A DNA stretch of 64,000 nt from assembly GCA_965261105.1 (NCBI GenBank), contig CBDHCM010000006.1, positions 1,054,001 through 1,118,000 on the forward strand, given 5' to 3'. The stretch comes from Aldehydirespirator sp965261105. GTDB lineage: Bacteria > Actinomycetota > Acidimicrobiia > Acidimicrobiales > Aldehydirespiratoraceae. Below the pieces are notes generated by a model that was not told where the DNA came from, did not search any database, and saw only the letters and a list, made by a program, of their open reading frames with translations. Both the position numbers and the translations under genes were made by a program. The first letter of the stretch is position 1. Every line of letters starts with the position of its first letter. This document shows, in pieces, positions 1 through 7,918 of this stretch.

Positions 1-69
1 GAATACCGCGACGCTCTCAATCAAGCCCTGTCCAGCTACAACAACATGGCAACAACCGGGACCAGCTGA
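1..69 (+). CDS. C-terminal end of an unidentified protein (cut by window edge)
   Basis: Frame 1 is open from the first base to a TGA at 67-69 and would encode 22 residues ending in NMATTGTS. It is less GC-rich than its neighbours. Nothing in it is diagnostic and I cannot name it. It converges on the minus-strand gene ending at 87. It could equally be non-coding. Confidence 0.3.
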   Translation, partial: EYRDALNQALSSYNNMATTGTS

Positions 70-86
70 AGCTCGATCAGGGACGC

Positions 87-299
87 CTAATAGATGCCAG
101 GAAAGATCCGGTACGGCACTCGGGCCTGGTACTCGGCCCACTTCTCGGGGCCGTGCTTCTGCTCGCACGCTCTCTCGTCGAAGCGTTGGCGGACGGTGAA
201 GAACGAGATGGCGAAGATGGTCAGCGGCGCGAAGAACGCCGCTACGGCCTCGCCTGTGGACAGGTCCGTGAGGTGTTCGATACCGAGCGATTCAGCCAT
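87..299 (-). CDS. Small membrane protein with sterol-reductase/ICMT-like C-terminus
   Basis: This 70-residue product has one likely membrane helix at about residues 18-36 (AVAAFFAPLTIFAISFFTV) and a polar tail ending WAEYQARVPYRIFPGIY. That tail closely resembles the extreme C-terminus of ERG4/ERG24 sterol reductases and related methyltransferases (KYG..W..YC..VPYRIIPGIY), but the rest of that roughly 400-residue fold is absent. The gene starts 34 bp after the amt stop and is co-oriented, so it may be transcribed with amt. It is either a stand-alone small protein or the 3' remnant of a larger gene. No enzymatic role can be claimed for a fragment this short. Confidence 0.55.
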   Translation of the reverse strand: MAESLGIEHLTDLSTGEAVAAFFAPLTIFAISFFTVRQRFDERACEQKHGPEKWAEYQARVPYRIFPGIY

Positions 300-333
300 G
301 GCCGAACGCCCCTTGCTCCAGTGAGGTGGTCAT

Positions 334-1722
334 TCAGTCCTCGTCGCCGAACTCCTCGGGCATGAGCACGAACTCGGGGTAGGTCTCGATGCCCAGCTCG
401 GCGGTGTCCTGGCCGAGCCGCTCGGCCTCGGCCGACACCCGCAGTCCCATGGCCATGTCGAGGAGCTTCCACACGATCAGCGAAATGACGAACGTGAAGG
501 CACCGACAGCTGCCACGCCGAGCAGCTGGATGTGGAACCGGGCGCCGCCGACGATGGAGGCCGCCAGGGTTCCCCAGATGCCGCACACGAGGTGGACGGG
601 AATGGCGCCGACCACGTCGTCGATCTTGATCTTCTCCAGCATCTTGATCGCCACGGTGCACAGCACGCCGCCGATGGCGCCGATGATCACTGCCCACCAG
701 TGTTCGGTGATGTGGGGCGCGGCGGTTATCGATACCAGCCCGGCGAGGGCCCCGTTCAGGCCTGCGAACAGGTCCATGCGGCCGAAGATGGGGCGGGATA
801 GAGCCAGCGCGGCCACCACGCCGGCCGCGGCGGCGAGGTTGGTGTTGACCAGCACGTTGCTCATGGACACTGCGTCGGCGGCGCTTCCCAGAGCCAGCTG
901 CGAGCCGCCGTTGAACCCGAACCACCCCATCCAAAGGATCAGCACGCCCAACGTCACCACCAGCACGTTGGACGGGGGCGTGGCCTTGACGCTGCCGTCC
1001 TTGCGGAACTTGCCGAGCCGGGGCCCGATGATCAGCAGGCCGGCCAAGGCGGCCCAGCCCCCCGTGCTGTGGACGATGGTGGATCCGGCGAAGTCGACGA
1101 AGCCCGCCTGGGCGAGCCAGCCCTGGCCCCAGTGCCAGGCGCCCACGATCGGGTAGATGAAGGCGGTCAGGATCAGCGTGAATGCAAAGAACGTCCACAT
1201 CTTGATCCGCTCGGCGATGGCGCCTGAGACGATCGACGCGGCGGTGGCGACGAATACCATCTGGAAGAACCAGTCCGACATGACCGCGTAGCCGTTGCCG
1301 ACCACCTCCGCGACGCTGCCGGCCGCCCCGTCGAGCAGGGCGATCTCGGCGTCGGAAGTGCTGTAGAGGAACTTGAACGAGCCGGCCATGTCGCCGACAT
1401 CGACGTACATCAGGTTGTAGCCGATGAAGTAGTAGGCCAGCCCGGCGATCGAGTAGATGCCGATGTTCTTGAGGCAGATCATCGAGGCGTTCTTGGTGCG
1501 CACCGCGCCCGACTCCAGCATCGTGAAGCCGGCGCACATCCACATCACCAGCGCCCCCCAGACCAGGAAGGCGAAGGTGTTCAGGATGAACTGGGTCTCG
1601 TCGCTGACGCCGACCGGTGCGTGCTCGTCGGCCAGCGCCACGGCCGGCAGAGCGATAAGGAACGCAGTCGCCAGCAGCGCGATTCCGGCCGCCTTCATAC
1701 CACGCCGTCGGGAGGTGTTCAT
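334..1722 (-). CDS. amt: Ammonium transporter (Amt/Rh family)
   Basis: A channel-type transporter that conducts NH4+/NH3 across the cytoplasmic membrane. The 462 residues begin with a signal-peptide-like segment (LLATAFLIALPAVALA, about residues 16-31), followed by the usual 11 helices. The two pore histidines are visible in STIVHSTGGWAALAG (about residue 220) and in AIPVHLVCGIWGTLA (about residue 380). The length and the acidic cytoplasmic tail are typical. A strong Shine-Dalgarno (AAGGAG, with GGAG overlapping) lies 8-12 nt before the ATG. No GlnB/GlnK gene follows, unlike many amt loci. A small membrane protein is directly downstream. Neighbouring amidohydrolases suggest a nitrogen-scavenging locus, but co-regulation is not shown. 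Confidence 0.95.
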   Translation of the reverse strand: MNTSRRRGMKAAGIALLATAFLIALPAVALADEHAPVGVSDETQFILNTFAFLVWGALVMWMCAGFTMLESGAVRTKNASMICLKNIGIYSIAGLAYYFIGYNLMYVDVGDMAGSFKFLYSTSDAEIALLDGAAGSVAEVVGNGYAVMSDWFFQMVFVATAASIVSGAIAERIKMWTFFAFTLILTAFIYPIVGAWHWGQGWLAQAGFVDFAGSTIVHSTGGWAALAGLLIIGPRLGKFRKDGSVKATPPSNVLVVTLGVLILWMGWFGFNGGSQLALGSAADAVSMSNVLVNTNLAAAAGVVAALALSRPIFGRMDLFAGLNGALAGLVSITAAPHITEHWWAVIIGAIGGVLCTVAIKMLEKIKIDDVVGAIPVHLVCGIWGTLAASIVGGARFHIQLLGVAAVGAFTFVISLIVWKLLDMAMGLRVSAEAERLGQDTAELGIETYPEFVLMPEEFGDED

Positions 1723-1936
1723 GCGGAGGTCTCCTTGTGTCGAGGAATGAGCAAACTGGGCGCAACATTAGCATTAGGAACGAGTCGCGCTAAGAGGCAG
1801 CGCGGGTAGGTGAGAAGCAGTACTGGCGTCGCCGGCATTCTCAACGGTCCGCTTCGCTTTCTGTGCCTGCCCGCGCACGTTCCAATGGTCGGCGCTGCCC
1901 ATAGTTGCGACAACGATGGCTTCCAGAGTGGCGCGA

Positions 1937-1967
1937 GTCGGGCCGGGCCGCCGTGGGCCGGGCCGAC
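1937..1967 (-). terminator. Possible hairpin terminator after the KAS III-like gene
   Basis: A 13-bp imperfect stem (11 of 13 positions pair) with arms GTCGGGCCGGGCC and GGGCCGGGCCGAC lies 2 nt past the stop codon. There is no U-tract, so termination is uncertain. Confidence 0.3.
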
Positions 1968-1969
1968 GC

Positions 1970-3079
1970 TCAGGGAGCCGGGTCGCCGGTGGCGTCAGGG
2001 TGCAGTGGAGCGTAGAAGTCCCGGTTGGCCGCCAGCAGCTCGAAGACCGTCTCATCGCAGGCGGGCAGCTCAACATCGCAGCTGCCGAGGGGCTCCACCC
2101 GCTCGCCCCAGCGCGTGACCGTCGACCCCCAGGTCACGCCGCCGCCGAACGCGGTCTGCACGACGATGGAGCCGGGCCTGATCATCCCCACCTCCAGTGC
2201 GTCGGACAGCGCCATCGGCACTGACGCGGCCGCGGAGTTGCCGTGCGTGGCGATGTTGAGCATCACACGGTCAGGGTCAATGCCGAGGCGTCGGACCGCG
2301 GCCGAAATGATGCGCTCGTTGGCCTGGTGGGGGATTACCGCATCCACGTCGGCAAGCCCGAGACCCGAACGGTCCAGCGCCCGGCGCACCGACGCTTCGA
2401 TGCCGCGCACGGCGATCTTGAACACGGTCTGGCCGTCGAAGTGCAGGCGATGCAGGAAGGGGTCGCGGACGGAGCTCAACCGGCCCCTGGTGCCGAGGGT
2501 CGGGAACACCATGGTCCGCCCGGCCGCGCCGTCGGCGCCGAGGTCGACGGCGAGCACGCCGTCGCCGGCCTCCGACGGCTCCAGCACCGCCGCGCCCGCG
2601 CCGTCGCCGAACAGGATGCAGGTGGCGCGGTCCCAATAGTCCATCACCCAGTGCAGCTTCTCGGCCCCCACGAGCAGCACTCGCTCGGCGATGCCGGCGC
2701 CGATCATCGACGACGCGGTGGCGGTGCCGTAGATCCACCCGCTGCACGCCGCGTTGAGGTCGAAGGCGGCCGCATTGACCGCGCCCAGGCGCTCCTGCAG
2801 CACGCAGGCGTTGCTGGGGCAGGTGATCTCGGGAGTGACGGTCGCCAGAATGAGCATGTCGATGCCGGTGGCTTCCAGCCCGGCCGCGGCCAGCGCCCTG
2901 CGGGCCGCCACCTCGGCCAAGTCGGTGGTCTCGACGTGGGAGATGCCCCGCTCGTGGATGCCGGTGCGGTCCACGATCCAGTCGTTGTCGGTGTCGACGA
3001 GCTGTTCGAGGTCGGCGTTGGTGAGCTTCACCGGGGGCACGCACTTGCCCCAGCCAGTGAACGTCGCACGTCTAGTCAT
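1970..3079 (-). CDS. fabH: 3-oxoacyl-ACP synthase III-like condensing enzyme
   Basis: A thiolase-fold enzyme of the FabH/KAS III type. In fatty acid synthesis this family condenses acetyl-CoA with malonyl-ACP. The catalytic triad is visible: Cys in FDLNAACSGWIYG (about residue 112), His in AVIPHQANERI (about residue 248) and Asn in IATHGNSAAAS (about residue 279). The 369 residues are longer than the usual 320-330 because of a C-terminal extension of about 40 residues after the GGGVTWGS motif. The gene is not in a fab cluster and follows the M20 hydrolase by 9 bp, so it could act in a specialised pathway instead of initiating bulk fatty acid synthesis. Confidence 0.85.
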   Translation of the reverse strand: MTRRATFTGWGKCVPPVKLTNADLEQLVDTDNDWIVDRTGIHERGISHVETTDLAEVAARRALAAAGLEATGIDMLILATVTPEITCPSNACVLQERLGAVNAAAFDLNAACSGWIYGTATASSMIGAGIAERVLLVGAEKLHWVMDYWDRATCILFGDGAGAAVLEPSEAGDGVLAVDLGADGAAGRTMVFPTLGTRGRLSSVRDPFLHRLHFDGQTVFKIAVRGIEASVRRALDRSGLGLADVDAVIPHQANERIISAAVRRLGIDPDRVMLNIATHGNSAAASVPMALSDALEVGMIRPGSIVVQTAFGGGVTWGSTVTRWGERVEPLGSCDVELPACDETVFELLAANRDFYAPLHPDATGDPAP

Positions 3080-3088
3080 CGCCGACGG

Positions 3089-4348
3089 CTACTCAAGGTG
3101 ATCCGTAGCCAGCGCGACCACCGTGTTCAGCAGCACGTTGGCGCCCACCACCAGGTCGTCGGGCTCGGTGTGCTCCGCGGGGTTGTGGCTGATGCCGTTC
3201 ACACTGGGCACGAACACCATGCCGGCCGGGCACACCGCGGCCAGAACCTGGGCGTCGTGGCCCGCCCCCGACGGCATCCGCTGCACCGACAGGCCCAGCG
3301 ACTTCGCGGTGGACTCCACCAGGGACACCACCCGCGGATCGAAGACCACCGGCTCGAAGCGGGCCACCCACTTGGTGTCGACATCCACGCCCTCGGCCTC
3401 GGCGATCCGCTTGAGCTCGGTCAGCAGTCGCCGCTCGGCGGTCTGGAGCTCCTCGTCGTCGGTGTTGCGCAGGTCGACGATCAGCTTCGCCCGGGCCGCC
3501 ACCACGTTCACCAGGTCGGGATGAAGCCGCAGCGCCCCGACCGTTCCCACCTGGGTGCCGCCCATTTCGCTGGCGATGCGCCGCACGGCCACCACCACCT
3601 CGCCCGCGGCCAGGCCGGCGTCTCGGCGCATGCTCATGGGCGTCGTGCCTGCGTGATTGGACTGACCGGTTAGCGTGATCTCGGTCCAGGAGATGCCCTG
3701 GACGCCCTCCACGGCCCCGATGCGCACCCCGTTGCGCTCCAGCACCGGACCCTGCTCGATGTGGAGCTCGACGAAGGCGTGGGGCGCGGGCCCCGGGCAC
3801 GGCACGGGACCGCTGTAGCCGATGCGCTGGAGCTCGTCTCCCACCGTCGCCCCGTCGGCGTCGGTGGCCGACATGGCCTCCTCCACGGTGAGCCCGCCCG
3901 TGTAGCAGAGGCTGCCCATCATGTCGGGAGGGAAGCGCGAGCCCTCCTCGTTGGTGAAGAAGGCGGCGGCCAGCGGCCGGTCGAGAGCGACGCCGCGCTC
4001 GATCACCGTTTCGATCACCTCCAGCGCGGCCAGCACGCCGAGGTTGCCGTCGTACTTGCCGCCGGTGGCGACCGTGTCGATGTGGGAGCCCATCATCACC
4101 GGCGGTCCATCGCCGACATCGGTCTGGGTGGCCACCACGTTGCCGATGGTGTCGATGCTCACATCGAGTGCCAAGTCTCGCATCCAGGTGATCACCAGGT
4201 CGCGGCCGGCCTTGTCAGCATCGGTGAGCGCCAGCCGGTTGCTGCCGCCGCCCTCGATGGGTCCGATCTCAGCCAGGTCCCACAGGCGCTGCAGCAGCCG
4301 CTTGCCGTTGATCTCCAAGAACTCGCCGTCTCCGTTGGGGTCGCCCAT
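3089..4348 (-). CDS. M20-family Zn-dependent amidohydrolase (N-carbamoylase/allantoate amidohydrolase type)
   Basis: A metal-dependent amidase that hydrolyses N-carbamoyl amino acids or ureido compounds, releasing ammonia and CO2. Metal-binding and catalytic motifs in order are GSHIDTVATGGKYDGNLG (His/Asp), FFTNEEGSRF (Glu-Glu), ELHIEQGPVLE, the dimerisation/substrate loop SNHAGTTPMSMRRDAG, and the C-terminal SGAGHDA and ISHNPAEHT motifs. The 419 residues match the family. It lies between an alpha/beta hydrolase (33 bp upstream) and the KAS III-like gene (9 bp downstream) in one probable operon. A TAACCT box 8 nt before the ATG suggests a leaderless internal transcript. Exact substrate (carbamoyl amino acid, allantoate or ureidoglycolate) cannot be decided from sequence. 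Confidence 0.88.
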   Translation of the reverse strand: MGDPNGDGEFLEINGKRLLQRLWDLAEIGPIEGGGSNRLALTDADKAGRDLVITWMRDLALDVSIDTIGNVVATQTDVGDGPPVMMGSHIDTVATGGKYDGNLGVLAALEVIETVIERGVALDRPLAAAFFTNEEGSRFPPDMMGSLCYTGGLTVEEAMSATDADGATVGDELQRIGYSGPVPCPGPAPHAFVELHIEQGPVLERNGVRIGAVEGVQGISWTEITLTGQSNHAGTTPMSMRRDAGLAAGEVVVAVRRIASEMGGTQVGTVGALRLHPDLVNVVAARAKLIVDLRNTDDEELQTAERRLLTELKRIAEAEGVDVDTKWVARFEPVVFDPRVVSLVESTAKSLGLSVQRMPSGAGHDAQVLAAVCPAGMVFVPSVNGISHNPAEHTEPDDLVVGANVLLNTVVALATDHLE

Positions 4349-4356
4349 GGCCGGCG

Positions 4357-4362
4357 AGGTTA
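4357..4362 (-). promoter_or_regulatory. -10 box of amidohydrolase gene (leaderless type)
   Basis: TAACCT ends 8 nt before the ATG at 4348. One of the recurring TANNNT boxes placed for leaderless transcription. Confidence 0.4.
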
Positions 4363-4381
4363 CCCGCCGGCCGGCGGGCCG

Positions 4382-5203
4382 TCACTCGGCCAGGAAGTCC
4401 AGGATCGCGGCCAGCGACTCTTCCTGCTGCTCTATGTAGTGGCCGTGGCCGCTGCCCTCGAAAACGGCCAGCCGGGCGTTGGGCAGGTTCTCGGCCACGT
4501 AGCGGGCGCCGGCCCCGCCCGGCCCGGCATCGAGAGGCGTGAGCACATCGGAAGATCCGACCATCACCAGGGTCGGCGCGGTCACCTCGCTGAGCCGGTC
4601 GGTGACGTCGGTGTCGATCATGGCTTGGCAGGCGTCGATGAACACGTCGGTGCCCACGTTGCGGGCGGTCACGTCCTGCATCTGGTCCAGGGCCTGATCG
4701 CCGCCCTCCGGGCCGTCGAGGTAGGTGCGGGAGAAGGCGTGGGTGAGCATCTGCTCGGCCAGCTCCCGGGACGCCACGCCGTAGGCTCGGGCCAGGCTCT
4801 GCCAGACCCGGAACTGCAGCACCCCCATGCGGTCGCACCGGCCCACCGCGCCGGCCCCGAGGAGCAGCTTGTCGACCTTGTGGGGATAGCGGGCCGCGAA
4901 GTTGACGGCGATGAAGCTGCCCATCGATCCGCCGTGGACGTGGGCCCGCTCGAGTCCCAGCGCGGCCATCAGACCGGCCAGGTCGTCGCTCCAAGTGTCG
5001 AGCGTGTAGCGCTGGGCGGGGCGATCGCTGCTTCCGTAGCCGCGGTGGTCGTAGTCGAGCACCCGGTAGTGCTGCGACAAGCCGGGCGTGATCGTGGCGT
5101 AGCCCTCGTGGGCGCTGACCGCTCCGCCAATCTGGACGACGGTGGAGCCCTCGCCGCTGAACTGGTGCCAGAGGTCGACCCCGTTGGCGTTGATTGTGGG
5201 CAT
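4382..5203 (-). CDS. Alpha/beta hydrolase
   Basis: A 273-residue alpha/beta-hydrolase-fold protein. The nucleophile elbow is HGGSMGSFIA (Ser), the acid is in VMVGSSDVLTP and the base in EGSGHGHYI. The family includes esterases, haloperoxidase-like and C-C bond hydrolases, and the substrate is unknown. I chose the ATG at 5203 because a GGGAGG Shine-Dalgarno lies 7-8 nt upstream and the protein then starts MPTINANGVDLWHQ, as in homologues. The longer open frame upstream runs into the GC-rich repeat region. It is probably the first gene of a minus-strand operon with the amidohydrolase, and it diverges from the amidase at 5618. Confidence 0.85.
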   Translation of the reverse strand: MPTINANGVDLWHQFSGEGSTVVQIGGAVSAHEGYATITPGLSQHYRVLDYDHRGYGSSDRPAQRYTLDTWSDDLAGLMAALGLERAHVHGGSMGSFIAVNFAARYPHKVDKLLLGAGAVGRCDRMGVLQFRVWQSLARAYGVASRELAEQMLTHAFSRTYLDGPEGGDQALDQMQDVTARNVGTDVFIDACQAMIDTDVTDRLSEVTAPTLVMVGSSDVLTPLDAGPGGAGARYVAENLPNARLAVFEGSGHGHYIEQQEESLAAILDFLAE

Positions 5204-5295
5204 CGGCGGCCTCCCGGACGAACCGCGCCGGCGTTCCGCACCCGGCGGGAGCCGGGTGGGGATAACGGCAGAACAACAGCCTATATTGGGCCGCC

Positions 5296-5617
5296 GTGCC
5301 GCTCGATGTCGTGGTGGACGTGATCGCAGTGATCGGCGCCGGCCGTGGGTGACGGAGCACGCCGCGGCCCGGTGGAGGCGACGGCCGCTCGAATGCGCGC
5401 CCTCGGTCTCGACCACGAGGTCTTCGACCCGGCGGCCACAGAGGCCGACCTGGCCGGGCGGATCGAGCAGAGCGCGAGCCTCGACGCCCTGTTGTCGAGC
5501 AGTGGCGGGCTGGACCCCACAGCCTTCGATCCGGGCTGGCCGGCTGATGCCGGCGCCGCCGAGGACGCCCGGAACGAGGAGAGAATCGTCGCCCCACCGC
5601 ATCCACCGGGCCGGCTG
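5296..5617 (+). pseudogene. Remnant of a short-chain dehydrogenase (SDR) N-terminal half
   Basis: A GTG at 5296, 8 nt after a TATATT box, opens a frame encoding LDVVVDVIAVIGAGRG, which then hits TGA. In the next frame (from about 5345) the product continues VEATAARMRALGLDHEVFDP and then ASLDALLSSSGGLDPTAFD. In order these resemble the SDR glycine-rich TGAGRG motif, the beta3-alpha region and the LDVLVNNAG segment. The parts are in two frames, the helix after the glycine motif is missing, and no catalytic YxxxK follows. I read this as a decayed SDR whose second frame now runs in phase into the amidase gene. It could alternatively be an odd amidase N-terminal extension. Confidence 0.4.
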
Positions 5618-5649
5618 ATGCCGGCGCCGCCGAGGACGCCCGGAACGAG
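5538..5649. repeat. Two direct copies of a 41-bp GC-rich repeat
   Basis: Identical 41-bp copies at 5538-5578 and 5609-5649 (core GGCCGGCTGATGCCGGCGCC) are offset by 71 bp. The offset is not a multiple of three, so the copies are read in different frames. The second copy carries the probable amidase start codon. Confidence 0.85.
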
Positions 5650-7051
5650 ACGGACGACCATCGGTGAGGCTGCCAGGGCGCTGCGCTCCGGTCGCGCCAG
5701 CAGCCGCGAGCTGACCGAGGCGAGCCTGGCCGCGGCGGCTGCGCTCGACGGCGAGCTCTCCGCCTTCGCGGCGATGGACCCCGACGGCGCCCTCGAGGCC
5801 GCCGAACGGGCCGACGAGGCCATCGCGGCGGGACGCGACCTCGGCCCCCTCATGGGCGTGCCGGTGGGGATCAAGGACATCGTCGACGTGGCCGGCCTGC
5901 CCACGCGCTGCGGCTCACCCGCCTACGGATCGACGCCGGCCGCGGCCGACGCCACCCTGGTTGGGCGCCTGCGCCGCGGCGGTGCTGTCATCGTGGGAAA
6001 GACGACGACCCACGAGCTGGCCTGCGGCGTCTACAGCGCGCCGGCCTCCAACCCGTGGGACCTCAGCCGGATCCCCGGCGGATCCAGCGGCGGGTCGGCC
6101 GCCGCGGTCGCGGCCGGCATCGTGCCCATGGCCATCGGCAGCGACACGGGCGGCTCGATCCGCATCCCGGCGTCGTTGTGCGGCACCGTGGGCCTAAAGG
6201 CGACCTACGGCCGGGTGTCCCGCGCCGGGGTGGCCGCGCTGGCGTGGTCGCTCGACCACCTGGGCCCCCTGACCGCCACCGTGGAGGGCTGCGCCGCCGC
6301 GCTGGAAGTCCTCGCCGGTCCCGACCCGCTGGATCCCTCGGCCTCCTCCAGGCCCGTTCCGGCGTACTCGCGCGGCTTGGACCGGGGAGTCGACGGGCTG
6401 AGAATCGGGGTGCTGAGCGGCCCGCCGCTCGATCCCATGCAGCCGGACGTCGCCGAGACGTTCGCGGCCGCGGCCGACCTGCTCGGCTCCCACGGCGCGG
6501 CCATGATCGGCGTGGAGGTGCCCGAGCTGGAGCACGGCCTGGCCGCCGAGTTCGGGATCGTCGCCCCCGAGGCCGCCGAGTACCACCGCCGGCTCCTGCG
6601 CCGCTGCCCCGACCAGATCGACCCCGCCATCAGGTCGCTGCTGGTGGCGGGCCTGATGCTGGAACCCGAGCACTACTTCAAGGCGCTGCGGGCCCGGCGG
6701 GCCATAGCCGCGGCCCTGCGCGGCGCATTCGTGCACAACCGATTGGATGCGCTGCTCACCCCGACCCTGCCCGCGACCGCCGCGCCGAAGGGCGTGGACG
6801 ACCTGCACTTCGGTCCGTCCACCGAGCCGGTGGCTTTGGCCTACGTGCGCACCACCGGCCCGTTCAATCTCTCGGGCCTGCCCGCGCTGTCGGTGCCAGC
6901 GGGCTTCGACCGCGACGGTCTGCCCATCGGCCTGCAGATAGCAGCCCCGCCGTTCGACGAGGAGACCGCGCTGCGCGTCGGCGCCTGCTTCGAGTCGGCT
7001 GCGGGCGTGGCGGGGCGGCAGCCGCCGACAAGCGCAGTTGCTGCCCGTTAG
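5618..7051 (+). CDS. Amidase signature family enzyme
   Basis: A serine amidase using the Ser-cisSer-Lys triad: Lys in GVPVGIKDIVDV, cis-Ser in GGSSGGSAAAVAAG and the nucleophilic Ser in GSDTGGSIRIPA. The family hydrolyses carboxylic amides to acid and ammonia and includes GatA-like, aryl-amide and allophanate-type members; the substrate here is unknown. With ATG 5618 the protein has 477 residues, the usual size. The frame is open back to 5345, but those 91 extra residues are SDR-like and not amidase-like. A hydrolase gene follows 26 bp downstream and the pair is probably cotranscribed. Confidence 0.88.
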   Translation: MPAPPRTPGTRRTTIGEAARALRSGRASSRELTEASLAAAAALDGELSAFAAMDPDGALEAAERADEAIAAGRDLGPLMGVPVGIKDIVDVAGLPTRCGSPAYGSTPAAADATLVGRLRRGGAVIVGKTTTHELACGVYSAPASNPWDLSRIPGGSSGGSAAAVAAGIVPMAIGSDTGGSIRIPASLCGTVGLKATYGRVSRAGVAALAWSLDHLGPLTATVEGCAAALEVLAGPDPLDPSASSRPVPAYSRGLDRGVDGLRIGVLSGPPLDPMQPDVAETFAAAADLLGSHGAAMIGVEVPELEHGLAAEFGIVAPEAAEYHRRLLRRCPDQIDPAIRSLLVAGLMLEPEHYFKALRARRAIAAALRGAFVHNRLDALLTPTLPATAAPKGVDDLHFGPSTEPVALAYVRTTGPFNLSGLPALSVPAGFDRDGLPIGLQIAAPPFDEETALRVGACFESAAGVAGRQPPTSAVAAR

Positions 7052-7077
7052 CCGAGACCACACAAGGAGCGTCCAAG

Positions 7078-7908
7078 ATGCCGTTCGCCGACCTGCCCAC
7101 CGGAATCGACGTGTACTACGAGGTCGAGGGAACCGGCGAACCCCTGCTTCTCATCATGGGAACCGGTGCCGACCATTCGACATGGGCCGGCCAGGTGGAG
7201 GCCTACCGGCACAACTACACGGTCATCACCTACGACAACCGGGGCACGGGACAGTCCGCCCGTCCGACCGATGCGAGCGAATACTCCATGCGCATCCTCG
7301 CCGACGACGCCGCCGCGCTGCTCGACTGCCTCGGCGTGGAACGGGCCCACGTCTCGGGTCTGTCCCTCGGCTCGGCCACCGCCCAGGAGTTCGCAGTCAA
7401 CCACCCCGACAAGGTGGCGACCCTGCAGCTGCACTGCACCTGGGGGCGCTCCGACGAGTGGTTTATTCGCATGATCGACACCAACGAGACATACGTCCTC
7501 CACGATGATCTCGCGGGCTACATACGCACCGCCCTGCTGTGGGTGGCCAGTCCGACGTTCATCAACGACCAGCCCGCCGACGTGGAGGCCTTCGAGCGCG
7601 GCTTCATTCTCGAGAATCCGCATCCCCCGTCGGCGGCGGGATTGCTCGGCCACTTCCACGCCGACAAGACCCACGACGCACTCGATCGTCTCGGATCCAT
7701 CGCGGTTCCCACTCTCATCACCTCCGGAGAGGTGGACTGGCAGGTGCCGACCCGCTACGGCCTGCAGGTGCAGCGAGCCATAGTCGGCTCCGCGATGCAC
7801 GTGTTCCGCGGCCCCCACTCCAGCCACATCGCCTTCCACGAGATGGCCGAGGAGTGGAACGCGTTCACGCTCGGCTGGCTCGATCGCCAGTCTCGCAGCG
7901 CGGGCTGA
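7078..7908 (+). CDS. Alpha/beta hydrolase
   Basis: A 276-residue alpha/beta-hydrolase-fold protein. The oxyanion region is LLLIMGTGADHSTW, the nucleophile elbow SGLSLGSATAQEF (Ser), the acid in LITSGEVDWQVP and the base in RGPHSSHIAFH. An AAGGAG Shine-Dalgarno lies 8 nt before the ATG. It shares overall architecture with the 4382-5203 hydrolase, so this locus carries two related hydrolases in divergent operons. Substrate unknown. Its position after the amidase suggests a shared catabolic route. Confidence 0.87.
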   Translation: MPFADLPTGIDVYYEVEGTGEPLLLIMGTGADHSTWAGQVEAYRHNYTVITYDNRGTGQSARPTDASEYSMRILADDAAALLDCLGVERAHVSGLSLGSATAQEFAVNHPDKVATLQLHCTWGRSDEWFIRMIDTNETYVLHDDLAGYIRTALLWVASPTFINDQPADVEAFERGFILENPHPPSAAGLLGHFHADKTHDALDRLGSIAVPTLITSGEVDWQVPTRYGLQVQRAIVGSAMHVFRGPHSSHIAFHEMAEEWNAFTLGWLDRQSRSAG

Positions 7909-7918
7909 GCCCGTCGCT

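Noticed and set aside
3761..5323. Long plus-strand frame opposite the amidohydrolase and hydrolase genes
   Set aside because: It mirrors two confident minus-strand genes, has shadow composition (His/Gly/Arg-rich) and no recognisable domain.
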